Shown one piece after another: positions 1 through 8,431 of a stretch of DNA of 64,000 nt. Position 1 is the first letter of the stretch, and each line of letters opens with the position of its first letter. A program made the translations under genes and the position numbers. The DNA lies in assembly GCF_014698065.1 (NCBI RefSeq), contig NZ_JACJSI010000012.1, positions 80,675 to 144,674 of the forward strand. The letters are read 5' to 3'. The notes under the pieces were generated by a model. That model was not told the origin of the DNA and did no database searches. It saw nothing but the letters and a program-made list of their open reading frames with translations. This stretch comes from Nostoc flagelliforme FACHB-838 (lineage in GTDB: Bacteria > Cyanobacteriota > Cyanobacteriia > Cyanobacteriales > Nostocaceae).

Positions 1-423
<423 letters not shown>

Positions 424-452
424 TTATTTCTCTAGCGCTTCCATTAGACAAT

Positions 453-479
453 TTAGCACTCACAGCGCCAGAGTGCTAA
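453..479. promoter_or_regulatory. CIRCE operator (HrcA binding site) of groEL
   Basis: The sequence is TTAGCACTC, nine spacer bases, GAGTGCTAA: a perfect match to the CIRCE inverted repeat. It lies just upstream of the groEL start on the minus strand. In bacteria this element binds the HrcA repressor and gives heat-inducible chaperonin expression. Confidence 0.96.
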
Positions 480-577
480 TCTCCCAAGCGGCTCAACTTA
501 CAAATGGAAATAAAAAAATTGATTAATATACAGGTGATGCTCATATTAGATACAGGCAGTAATGCTTGAATTGGGAG

Positions 578-1660
578 ATGAATCTAGACAACTCCCTTAA
601 GTTCCTTGGTATTGCCGAACCTAGCGGCACCGGCTGGTTGGCAGTAGTATTTACGTTCCTCTTGGCTTGGCTAGTAACTTGGCGTTTAATTCCGACAGTA
701 CGCAAATTCGCCTTGCGGGTAGGTTGGGCTGATCAACCCAACGCACGGCGACTCAACCGAGAACCTTTACCCAACGCAGGGGGGTTGGCTATCTACGCGG
801 GTGTAATTGCCGCGCTGGTATTAGCTAGCCTCTTACGACCTATCGAACTGCAAACCGTATTGGCTCAGGTGCTCACTATTCTGTTAGGGGGTTCTATATT
901 AGTCCTTGTAGGCTTTATTGACGATCAGTTTGGCTTACCGCCCTCTGTTCGATTGTGGGCACAAATTGTCACGGCACTGTTGCTGGTAGCAAATGGCATC
1001 AGCGTCAAAGTCCTGTTTGGCACGCCCATCGACTCGTTCCTGTCCATATTGCTAACAGTACTATGGGTAGTAGGGATTACCAATGCCATCAACTTGATGG
1101 ATGGCATGGATGGGTTGGCAGGAGGGATCAGTTTTATTACCGCCATGAGTTTGTTAGCTGTTGCAGCTCAATTTAACAACCGTGCAGCGGCAATCTTGGT
1201 ACTCGCAGCCTTAGGAGGTGCTGCACTGGGCTTTTTACGCCATAACTTTCATCCTTCACGAATTATTATGGGTGATGCCGGAGCATACTTTTTTGGCTAT
1301 GTGCTGGCAGCAACTAGTATTTTAGGCAAACTGCAACAAAACACAATTTATGCGCTAATTCCTACGGTTTTATTTCTGCTGTTACCAGTGTTAGATACTA
1401 CTCAAGTATTTGTGCGACGGCTATTAGCAGGAAATAACCCTCTGAGTACTCCTGGCAAAGACCACTTGCACCACAGCTTACTTGCTTGGGGACTCTCCCA
1501 GCGCCATGCTGCGTTCACGCTTTGGTCAATTACCTTAGTTTTCAACTTGCTGGCGATGAGAATACAAGGTATGAGTTTGGCTGTGATGGTGACTACCGCT
1601 AGTAGCATTATTATTCTTTTGGGCTTTACTATCTGGCAAAGGATACGTCAACAGCCTTAA
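578..1660 (+). CDS. Polyprenyl-phosphate N-acetylhexosamine-1-phosphate transferase (WecA/TagO/MraY-like)
   Basis: A polytopic membrane protein of about 360 residues with roughly eleven hydrophobic segments. It carries the family signatures NAINLMDGMDGLAGG (near residue 169), MGDAGAYFFGY, and a cytoplasmic loop ending in GKDHLHH. These enzymes transfer a sugar-1-phosphate from a UDP-sugar to undecaprenyl phosphate, the first step of O-antigen, exopolysaccharide or wall-polymer assembly at the plasma membrane. The frame is open to a TTG at 566; I chose the ATG at 578. Neither has a strong ribosome-binding site. The gene is divergent from groEL and stands alone. MraY itself is less likely because the loop motif is of the WecA/Rfe type. 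Confidence 0.9.
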   Translation: MNLDNSLKFLGIAEPSGTGWLAVVFTFLLAWLVTWRLIPTVRKFALRVGWADQPNARRLNREPLPNAGGLAIYAGVIAALVLASLLRPIELQTVLAQVLTILLGGSILVLVGFIDDQFGLPPSVRLWAQIVTALLLVANGISVKVLFGTPIDSFLSILLTVLWVVGITNAINLMDGMDGLAGGISFITAMSLLAVAAQFNNRAAAILVLAALGGAALGFLRHNFHPSRIIMGDAGAYFFGYVLAATSILGKLQQNTIYALIPTVLFLLLPVLDTTQVFVRRLLAGNNPLSTPGKDHLHHSLLAWGLSQRHAAFTLWSITLVFNLLAMRIQGMSLAVMVTTASSIIILLGFTIWQRIRQQP

Positions 1661-1666
1661 TTGCTT

Positions 1667-1696
1667 GTAGGGTGGGCATTGCCATGCCAGCCCTAC
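1667..1696 (+). terminator. Hairpin after the glycosyl-phosphate transferase gene
   Basis: GTAGGG and CCCTAC arms enclose inner GGCA and TGCC arms just after the stop codon. There is no clear T-run, so it may end transcription inefficiently or simply be a mobile repeat. It is related to the palindromes at 3967 and 42271. Confidence 0.45.
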
Positions 1697-1755
1697 TATG
1701 GTTTATTCTCCGCATGGAAGCGATATTTACGAGAGCTAGTACACAAAACCTATAA

Positions 1756-1867
1756 CAATACTTGTCGGTTAAAAGAGAAAGGGGAATGGGAAAAGAGAAA
1801 GAAAAAACCCTTAACCCTTACCCAAAACTAAACTTTGAGTTCAAAATGCAAAACCCGAGTAGTATTG
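1756..1867 (+). repeat. MITE-like element with terminal inverted repeats, copy 1
   Basis: A 112-bp unit starts CAATACTTGTCGG and ends CCGAGTAGTATTG, an imperfect 13-bp terminal inverted repeat (11 of 13 match). The interior is purine-rich (GAAAGAAAAAACCC, then AAATGCAAAACCCG). Related copies are at about 1936-2038 and, inverted, at 58599-58708. No coding capacity. Confidence 0.75.
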
Positions 1868-1935
1868 AAACCTATAAAACTTGAGTAAAGCTTACAAAAA
1901 AATTTATTCAACTATAAAGCATATTAAATTTACCT

Positions 1936-2038
1936 GAATTGGCGGGTTTCGGGGAAAAGGGGAAAGAAAAAACCTTTAACCTTTACCCTTTCCCCAAATC
2001 CAATGCCGAGTTAAAAATGCAAAACCCGAGCAGTATTG
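1936..2038 (+). repeat. MITE-like element, copy 2 (left end degenerate)
   Basis: It shares the interior GAAAGAAAAAACCTTTAACC and the right end AAATGCAAAACCCGAG(C)AGTATTG with copy 1. The left terminal repeat has decayed, so the left boundary is approximate. Confidence 0.6.
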
Positions 2039-2188
2039 TAACGCACCCTACTGGTGTAACACAGCTAAAATAGTGCAATTAAAAATCTCTGGAAATTTGA
2101 TTTGAGAAACATAATCTAATTTTTCTATTGCAACATTTTAGCCTTGCCACGCCATGACAAAAATCATTAACTCCTAACTCAGCATTAT

Positions 2189-2935
2189 TTACGCCATGAC
2201 CATGCCACCATCGACGTTAAAAACTTGTCCAGTGACGTAGGCGGCGGCGGGATCGGCAGCGAGGAAGCGCACCATCCCAGCGACTTCTTCGGGTTGACCG
2301 AAGCGGCCGAGTGGGATGTATTTGAGAATATCTTCGGGGTTGTTGAGATCGCTGGTCATATCGGTGGCGATGAATCCAGGGGCAACGGCGTTAACGGTGA
2401 TGCCACGAGTAGCTAGTTCTTTGGCAACGCTTTTGGTGAAGCCGATTACACCAGCTTTGGCGGCGCTATAGTTTGATTGCCCTGGGTTGCCCATTTGCCC
2501 CGCAACGGAGGTAATGTTGATAATCCGCCCTGATCGCTGCTTAAGCATGATTTTACTGACGGCGCGTGTACATAAGAAAACACCAGTTAGATTTAGGTCT
2601 ATCACAGCTTGCCAATCTTCTGGCTTCAAACGCAAAAGCAGGGTATCGCGGGTAATACCTGCGTTATTGACTAAGATATCCACACGGCTAAACTTTTCCA
2701 TAACGGTGTTAACTAATGCGTCTACTTGATCGCCTTTAGAAACGTCTGCTTGGATAGCGATCGCCTGACCTCCCGCACTTGTAATTTCTGTAACAACTGC
2801 CTCAGCAGCTGCACTGGAACTGGCATAATTGACAACTGCGATCGCTCCTTGTGAGGCTAATTCAATTGCGATCGCACGCCCAATTCCTCGTGATGCACCT
2901 GTAACAATTGCAACTTTATCTTGTAATAATGTCAT
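2189..2935 (-). CDS. fabG: 3-oxoacyl-[acyl-carrier-protein] reductase
   Basis: A short-chain dehydrogenase of 248 residues. It has the NADPH-binding TGASRGIG loop at 12-19, NNAG, and the catalytic Ser/Tyr156/Lys160 set in the segment ending YSAAK. The C-terminus (YVTGQVFNVDGGM) is typical of FabG. The enzyme reduces 3-oxoacyl-ACP in each round of type II fatty-acid elongation in the cytoplasm. Length and motif spacing match the family. It stands alone, converging on the gene at 578-1660. Other acyl-CoA reductases of the same fold (PhaB) are possible but fit less well. Confidence 0.93.
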   Translation of the reverse strand: MTLLQDKVAIVTGASRGIGRAIAIELASQGAIAVVNYASSSAAAEAVVTEITSAGGQAIAIQADVSKGDQVDALVNTVMEKFSRVDILVNNAGITRDTLLLRLKPEDWQAVIDLNLTGVFLCTRAVSKIMLKQRSGRIINITSVAGQMGNPGQSNYSAAKAGVIGFTKSVAKELATRGITVNAVAPGFIATDMTSDLNNPEDILKYIPLGRFGQPEEVAGMVRFLAADPAAAYVTGQVFNVDGGMVMA

Positions 2936-3589
2936 TCAATGTTCCTCAATCTTAGAAATACCGCGCTAATTATCTTATGGTGATTTCGGGAACATCTGAA
3001 TATTGTCTGAATAAAATCTAACTCTTGCGGGATGACAATCTTGCCGTCATGTTGCAAATTAAATAGCTAATAGATAAAGTTATACGTCGTATTTAGCTAA
3101 ATATAGCAATTCCAAGCCATTTGTGAAAAATAAGATACCCCACTTCTTAAAAAAAGTCGAGTATCTGGGCGTTGCAATTCTCACAAATCAAATAGCATTG
3201 TTATATAACTTGAATAACACGAATTAAGGTTTTACTATAATTAAATATCTATAGTTATTTGTCTGTAAATGGATGAATAACTTGAAATAATATATTCGCT
3301 TGACAGGATAGGCTAAGAACTTTTACAGCTAGTCTCTTCGTAAACATCACTCTTGTGAACGTCTCTATAATTATTTGCCTGGTCAGGATAGGTTTAAATA
3401 CATATCTAATACAGATGCATAACCTAAAATAAAATACATATTTTATTATAATTATTTAAGATTGTGGGCTAGAAATCAGTTTATATTAACTAATCTAATC
3501 TTTTCCCACCAAAAACCCATGAACCTATACCGCTTTTATTTTCTAAGAATTACTATTGAAACAAACAATTGAAAATCGGTGTGTGTCAC
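2936..3589. other. AT-rich spacer between fabG and thioredoxin
   Basis: About 650 bp without a credible gene. It contains a long imperfect palindrome (3101-3206) and two short near-repeats of the type CAGGATAGG (near 3304 and 3384). The promoter regions of both flanking genes must lie here. Confidence 0.6.
3101..3206. repeat. Long palindromic (MITE-like) element
   Basis: The outer arms ATATAGCAATTCC and its partner ending GTTATAT, the middle arms ATTTGTGA and TCACAAAT, and the inner arms AGATACCCCACTT and its near-complement around 3152-3168 all pair, so about 106 bp folds as one long imperfect hairpin. It codes for nothing. It is probably a mobile palindromic repeat. Confidence 0.6.
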
Positions 3590-3907
3590 ATGGCAACTAA
3601 AAAGCAATTTAATAGCTTTGAAGAGATGCTATCTGCTTCTGATGTACCTGTATTAGTAGATTTTTACGCTGACTGGTGTGGCCCATGCCAAATGATGGTG
3701 CCAATTTTAGAGCAAGTCAATATCCAACTTAAAGATCGCCTGCGGATTGTCAAAATCGACACAGAAAAATACACAGATTTGGCTACTCAGTATCAGATTG
3801 CTGCTCTACCAACTTTAGTACTATTCAAGCAGGGTCAGCCTGTGGATAGGATAGAGGGAGTAATGCAAGCACCGCAGTTGGTGCAATATCTACAAACAAA
3901 AGTTTAA
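3590..3907 (+). CDS. trxA: Thioredoxin
   Basis: A 105-residue thioredoxin with the redox motif WCGPC (Cys30 and Cys33) and the cis-proline segment AALPTL. It reduces protein disulfides in the cytoplasm, using electrons from ferredoxin- or NADPH-thioredoxin reductase. I chose the ATG at 3590, which gives MATKKQFNSF, the usual start for cyanobacterial thioredoxins. The frame is open to a TTG at 3569. A stem-loop terminator follows, so the gene is monocistronic. The exact class (m, y or x) cannot be settled from sequence alone. Confidence 0.95.
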   Translation: MATKKQFNSFEEMLSASDVPVLVDFYADWCGPCQMMVPILEQVNIQLKDRLRIVKIDTEKYTDLATQYQIAALPTLVLFKQGQPVDRIEGVMQAPQLVQYLQTKV

Positions 3908-3939
3908 GCTAACACTTAAAATTTGAATTTTAGGTGCCA

Positions 3940-3965
3940 GAGGCGCGGAATATCGCGTCTTTTTT
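3940..3965 (+). terminator. Rho-independent terminator after thioredoxin
   Basis: AGGCGCG pairs with CGCGTCT (one G-T pair) across the loop GAATAT, followed by TTTTTT. Confidence 0.85.
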
Positions 3966-3966
3966 A

Positions 3967-3996
3967 GTAGGGTAGCACAGCTAGCTGTTGCCCTAC
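3967..3996. repeat. Palindromic repeat GTAGGGTAGCACAGC, copy 1
   Basis: A 30-bp near-perfect palindrome centred on AGCTAGCT, directly after the thioredoxin terminator. The same unit recurs as a perfect 30-bp palindrome at 42271-42300. Confidence 0.75.
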
Positions 3997-4124
3997 GAAT
4001 CACTGTGTAAAATCTTAAGTAAATATTAAGCATATCTACTTATATGTCTAGAGAAAGTAGTTTAGAAATTGAGATGGCTATATTGTATAGATATAACAAA
4101 ATATCTTGACAAGTAAAGCAATAT

Positions 4125-4292
4125 ATGGATTACAAGCAGCAAAGACCTGACAAAGCTTATATTTGGGTGAATATTGATTTTGACAAGGTTAAATATAGAA
4201 TAGATGCGGTGACTTGCCAAATTGAGCGGGTTATACAAAAGCACCAAATTTCAAATCAAACTGGTCAATCAGGCAAAAGAAATAATTACTAA
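4125..4292 (+). CDS. Possible small protein of 55 residues
   Basis: An open frame starting MDYKQQRPDKAYIWVNIDFD and ending GKRNNY. The composition looks protein-like, but there is no clear ribosome-binding site and I recognise no family. Its stop codon lies inside a perfect 16-bp inverted repeat (4265-4313), as if the terminator overlaps the gene end. Treat as a candidate only. Confidence 0.35.
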   Translation: MDYKQQRPDKAYIWVNIDFDKVKYRIDAVTCQIERVIQKHQISNQTGQSGKRNNY

Positions 4293-4313
4293 TTATGTCT
4301 TTTGCCTGATTGA
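4265..4313 (+). terminator. Perfect 16-bp inverted repeat
   Basis: TCAATCAGGCAAAAGA (4265-4280) pairs perfectly with its complement at 4298-4313 around a 17-nt loop. A second small hairpin (ACACTC/GAGTGT, about 4314-4333) follows immediately. There is no long T-run. Terminator or RNA-processing site is inferred. Confidence 0.5.
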
Positions 4314-4388
4314 CACTCATTTTCACGAGTGTTATTTCTGCGAGGATATCTGCTTGCTAATTATGCTGTGAAAACGTGTGAGGAAATT

Positions 4389-4454
4389 ATGGGATGGCTA
4401 TTTGAGAGTGTAGCTAAGGAGGTTGTAAGAGAAAGCAGTAACGGAAGTAGCTAA
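4389..4454 (+). CDS. Possible 21-residue peptide with a good ribosome-binding site
   Basis: ATG at 4389 is preceded by TGAGGAAATT, a good Shine-Dalgarno at normal spacing. The peptide MGWLFESVAKEVVRESSNGS(S) would form an amphipathic helix. No homologue is known to me. It converges on the porin gene. Confidence 0.3.
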   Translation: MGWLFESVAKEVVRESSNGSS

Positions 4455-4504
4455 CTTGTTTGATTATGTTTTTGGTACGTCAGCCGCTCCCTACTCTCAA
4501 TCTC

Positions 4505-6433
4505 TTAAAATGTAAAAGTAGTTCGAAGTACACCTACAGTCGTAGTCTCATTGTTGCTGTTACCTTCTGGGTTAAAGAGAACAAACGCACCAGGGGTAAT
4601 GCTGATATTATCGGTAACTTGAAGGCGGTAATAGGCTTCTAAATGGTAAGGAGTCGCCCGATTCTCGCCTGCGGGGGTAAGTTGAGCAGAACCACCAGTA
4701 TCACTACGAAAAAGCGGCTGACCAAAAAGAAGCCCGGCACTGTTCCCTGACTTGAATAAATCTTTGAAGTGAACTCCCGCCATCCAACTTGTAAAGGTGG
4801 TGGAAGCATTCACGCTATTTGAAGCAGCATCAACAAATAGTGCTGCACCGTAGCCAGATAAGGCTATCTTGGGAGACAATCGCCATGTTACCGTACCCCC
4901 AACAGAGTTGAGTGTAACCGGTGTTTCTGCTCCAACCCCTGCTAAAGCACCGATATCACCACTAATTAATCCTGTACCCAAAATATTGATTTCGTGATAA
5001 CTGTGGGCATAGTTTAAACCAATATCCAGAGCAGTACTTGGCTTGAAGGTTAACTGTGTGGCAATAACACTACTACCACTAAATAAACCTGCTCCCAAAG
5101 GTGTAGTAGAAACTCCTGGTAGTCCCTGAACCTCACTTGCAGATTTTTGGCTTAAATTAGCATTTGGATTGCCGTATAAAGCTCTTAAATCCAAATTTGG
5201 CGAAATGTTAAAAATAAATCCCGCCGCCGATGCTAAACCAGTACCCGAAGTCCCACCAGAAATCCGTACCACAGGATTCAAGCCGCCAAAACGAGAAATT
5301 GACTCTTGTCCTTCACCATAAAAAGGCGTAATTGCTGGGAAAGCATCTGATGTTTCCGCCGCAGTTCCCGCAAACAAGGTTAATTTATTAGCGACGGGAA
5401 AGATATACACCAATTTGTAAAGCTGAACACTGTTTGCGCCAACACTGGACAAAGTATTGACATTTAACCCCGGAAATTGTGGCTCAAAACTGGTACGAGC
5501 GCTACTTGCACTTAAAATCGGCGAAGCTAATCCTAAATTTTGTTGCAGGCTACCTTGTCCATCGGCTCCACCCAAAAAATTATAGGCTTGCAATCCAGTA
5601 ATCAATAAATCTTTACCAGTAAAGCTAGTGGTGAGATTTAACCGCACTCTATTGACTAGGATGATGTTCGAGTCGCTGTTATTAGGAGCGCCACCGCTAG
5701 CACCAACACCAGCAATAATTACCTCTCCATTAAGTTTAGTGGTCGTAGAAAACTGATTTGCCTCTAGTTCTGCTGTGCGAGCTTCTACAGCATCTACTCG
5801 ACCCCGCAATGTTGCCAATTCCGCCGCAAATTGTTCTTGTAGTTTCTGCAACGTGGCTAAATCTTCCTTCTTGACCAAATCACCAGTTGCAGTGGCAATC
5901 AGTTCGTTGATTCGGTCTAAACAAGCATTTAAGCCAGCAGCAAATTCATAGCGAGTCATCGCCCGATTACCGCGATAGGTTTGATTGGGATAACCTGCGA
6001 TACAACCATAGCGCTCGACTAAAGATTGGAGTGCCTGAAAAGCCCAATCGGTCGGCTGTACATCAGACAACTGGGATACGGATGTTACTTGTGCAAGTTT
6101 GTATGAGGATGGAGATGAACTTGCAGATTGTGGTATGATTGGCTGCCAAAATTTAACAGCAGAATCTACTTCTAAATCTTGATTTTTTTGCTGTTGATTG
6201 ACTGAAGATAAATTTTTTTGACTCTCATTAGCTATCAGCAATTTACTGGAGATATTATTCGCTAAATTGCTTTGATGAAAATCATTTTTCTGATAGCTGT
6301 CATCATCTTGATTAACAACTACGTTTTTATCTGCAATTTCTAGACTAGGAAGGGCTTGCACAGGTGATAACCCGGCAATTAAACATAAAAATCCCATCCC
6401 ACTAGCAGAAGCTAGTAGATATTTTGCCATCAT
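4505..6433 (-). CDS. SLH-domain outer-membrane porin (iron-uptake-porin/OprB type)
   Basis: About 643 residues. There is an N-terminal signal peptide (MAKYLLASASGMGFLCLIAG, cleavage near VQA-L), then a low-complexity stretch. A single SLH domain follows at about 115-175 (motifs DVQPTDWAFQALQSL and MTRYEFAAGLNACLDR), then a coiled coil at about 185-225 and a long beta-barrel ending in the aromatic residue F, as in OprB-type cyanobacterial porins. The SLH domain ties the outer membrane to peptidoglycan-linked polymers; the barrel passes small solutes or ions. The frame extends to a GTG at 6445, but GGGAG just upstream of the ATG pair at 6433/6430 favours those. Monocistronic. The substrate cannot be read from the sequence. 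Confidence 0.9.
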   Translation of the reverse strand: MMAKYLLASASGMGFLCLIAGLSPVQALPSLEIADKNVVVNQDDDSYQKNDFHQSNLANNISSKLLIANESQKNLSSVNQQQKNQDLEVDSAVKFWQPIIPQSASSSPSSYKLAQVTSVSQLSDVQPTDWAFQALQSLVERYGCIAGYPNQTYRGNRAMTRYEFAAGLNACLDRINELIATATGDLVKKEDLATLQKLQEQFAAELATLRGRVDAVEARTAELEANQFSTTTKLNGEVIIAGVGASGGAPNNSDSNIILVNRVRLNLTTSFTGKDLLITGLQAYNFLGGADGQGSLQQNLGLASPILSASSARTSFEPQFPGLNVNTLSSVGANSVQLYKLVYIFPVANKLTLFAGTAAETSDAFPAITPFYGEGQESISRFGGLNPVVRISGGTSGTGLASAAGFIFNISPNLDLRALYGNPNANLSQKSASEVQGLPGVSTTPLGAGLFSGSSVIATQLTFKPSTALDIGLNYAHSYHEINILGTGLISGDIGALAGVGAETPVTLNSVGGTVTWRLSPKIALSGYGAALFVDAASNSVNASTTFTSWMAGVHFKDLFKSGNSAGLLFGQPLFRSDTGGSAQLTPAGENRATPYHLEAYYRLQVTDNISITPGAFVLFNPEGNSNNETTTVGVLRTTFTF

Positions 6434-6765
6434 AACTCCCAACACCTATAAAATAGTGCAAAAATTAATTGCGATTTCAAAATAGATTGATAAGTAAATT
6501 TAAAGTAGATTTAGCAAGAGAATCTTGTTAACTTTAAATTTTGCATTTCAGGATTTTTCTGAATCTGCTTACCAGGAAATCAGCTTATATCGCAAGTATT
6601 AAATTATAGTAAATACTATTTTTAGAGAGAATTAACAATAATTATTATTGATAGTTTCTATAGTTACTATTGTAAATACTAAATGGTTTGTGAACAGTAT
6701 GTTCCGTAGGATGCCTGATCCATAAGCCTTCCAAATTTTCTCTGTTCAAATTTAAAATCGAATTG
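6434..6765. other. AT-rich spacer upstream of the porin
   Basis: About 330 bp with no coding frame. The porin promoter must lie here; I see no convincing regulator box. Confidence 0.5.
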
Positions 6766-6996
6766 CTATATTGACAAAATAATAACCATGCCACCAAAGC
6801 TTAAACCGTTTTCATCTGGTGCAAAGATTGGTTTTGTGAACAGAAAGCTTGCCCATAAATTTCTGTGGCTGGAAAGGTCAGTAATAACTTCTTCGCCATC
6901 AAACTCATTAAACCGACGCTGCCAAACCAAGGCAGCAAAGAGTTCTTGAGGAGAATAGGATTCCGCAATCGATTGGATTTTGCCTAAATCAAGCAT
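6766..6996 (-). CDS. Hypothetical protein, about 76 residues
   Basis: The frame reads MLDLGKIQSIAESYSPQELF and ends GGMVIILSI. It is open to a TTG at 7026, but the ATG at 6996 is the more natural start; neither has a clear ribosome-binding site. The protein looks soluble with a hydrophobic C-terminal tail. I do not recognise a family. It stands between the porin and the 2H-phosphoesterase-like gene, both on the same strand, but the gaps are too large for an obvious operon. Confidence 0.45.
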   Translation of the reverse strand: MLDLGKIQSIAESYSPQELFAALVWQRRFNEFDGEEVITDLSSHRNLWASFLFTKPIFAPDENGLSFGGMVIILSI

Positions 6997-7026
6997 CACA
7001 TCTACGGTAAGTAATATTTTTAACAA

Positions 7027-7474
7027 AACATTTGTAACTACCCTTGCAGTTTATTTACCCAGTGCCTGCTATTCTTATAGTTACTTCGGTCTGTCATAGC
7101 AGATAGATTATCCTCGATAATGTTTTTATTTATGAGCGCTCATATACCATCGTGGTAATATGGGTGCTTTTACTTTATTCAAACAGAATAAAGGTGTCAG
7201 CCGTCAGAATACAAGAAGAGTATTCTGTACGACTGATGGATAGCGGATAGATTTTTCCCTAGTTTTAAAACCTGTCAAAAAGAGGAAAAGGGGCAGGGAG
7301 CGGGGAGCAGGGGGAAACCCTATAAATTCAGGGGATTGAAACCCTTATAGCAGAGGAATCATGAATCCTCTCCCAGCTTTTGGTTGGACAGGAAGCCTAC
7401 AGTGGCGCTTTGCGTCACTGTAGGTAGTTCACTAAACCCAAATTTAATGTTGCTTAGATGATACGCAAAGCAGG
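7027..7474. other. Gene-free spacer with hairpin and polypurine tract
   Basis: About 450 bp. It holds a perfect 8-bp hairpin (CAGAATAC/GTATTCTG, 7205-7227), a purine-rich run of GGGAGCAGGG type near 7290, and a small CAGTGGCG/CGTCACTG inverted repeat near 7400-7421. No gene seen. Confidence 0.5.
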
Positions 7475-8266
7475 TCAAAAATCTAAAATTGGCCAGTCTG
7501 GTTCACGATAATAGCGTGTCATGTTGTCAAACTTTCGCAATTCGACGCGATTGATTAAAAATTCTGGCAAATTCAATAGCCATTGTTCATTCAATTGAGA
7601 AAGCATTGTACTGAAGCCTGTGCGGTCTAAGTCAGATGAAACCTCCCCAAAATAGGCTAATGTAACATGGGCTGTGAAATGATAATGCTGCTCAATACCC
7701 AAGGCAATTAACTTGGGATTTTGATAAATTGTTCGGCGAAATTTAATAATTTCCTCGTAACAGCGTTCATCTTGGGGTACTAAACAAACGGCTATAGCTC
7801 TTGGCATGAGTATCAGCCCCAGTATTTGCCATTTAATCGGATGACTCCTGTTTGTCATCAATTGTTGATATTGCTGAAATATTTCGGCTAAACAAGAGTG
7901 TAACTCTTCGTCAAATTTGGGATTTTTTTCGCAGGCATGAAGATAAGCACTGTCCCAAATTAAATCTGCTAAAGTCAAATGGAAGCTAGCAGAAGGTACA
8001 GGTACAATCAAATTACGGTTTACAGGCAACTGCAAAAGTTCCTGTTGGTAAGTCTGTAATTTGCTATAGAAAGCAGAGTTTTCTGATTCTTCTTCTGCCG
8101 CAGGCGGGGTAATTAACGTATATCCAGGAAAGGATGCTGCTTCTCTCAACCCAGAATTTGGCTGAAATTTAGAAGATTCCTGAATATGCTGGACTTGGGA
8201 TCTGTAAGTTTCTGGCAGCGTCAGTCGCGCTAACCGATTTAAGTAAGTTTGATAGTTGTCGTCCAA
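7475..8266 (-). CDS. 2H-phosphoesterase-like protein (DUF1868 type)
   Basis: A 263-residue protein with two H-x-T motifs, SFHLTL in the first half and HVTLAYFG in the second. This pair defines the 2H phosphoesterase (LigT / 2'-5' RNA ligase-like) fold. The overall sequence resembles the DUF1868 subgroup found in cyanobacteria. Members hydrolyse or ligate cyclic or 2'-5' phosphodiester bonds; the actual substrate is unknown. The start is a TTG at 8266, with GAGG about 12 bases upstream. It is divergent from holA. Confidence 0.75.
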   Translation of the reverse strand: MDDNYQTYLNRLARLTLPETYRSQVQHIQESSKFQPNSGLREAASFPGYTLITPPAAEEESENSAFYSKLQTYQQELLQLPVNRNLIVPVPSASFHLTLADLIWDSAYLHACEKNPKFDEELHSCLAEIFQQYQQLMTNRSHPIKWQILGLILMPRAIAVCLVPQDERCYEEIIKFRRTIYQNPKLIALGIEQHYHFTAHVTLAYFGEVSSDLDRTGFSTMLSQLNEQWLLNLPEFLINRVELRKFDNMTRYYREPDWPILDF

Positions 8267-8431
8267 TCTTCATAGCCTCACGCTCTCACTTGATAGATTT
8301 TAGGGAAAATTACCCCGATTAACAGAATGATTTCAAAAGTATTTAATTTTTGGGAGGGGGGCTGGGGGAGAAGAACTATTAATTATTGATAATGCCCCAT
8401 GCCCAATCCCTATCTACTAAGAGGTTTATCT

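Larger units (their letters stand above)
1661..2188. other. Gene-free spacer with dispersed repeats
   Basis: This 528-bp spacer between two genes that point toward each other holds a hairpin (1667-1696), one complete MITE-like repeat (1756-1867) and a second, partly degenerate copy (about 1936-2038). I see no coding frame of substance. Confidence 0.7.
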
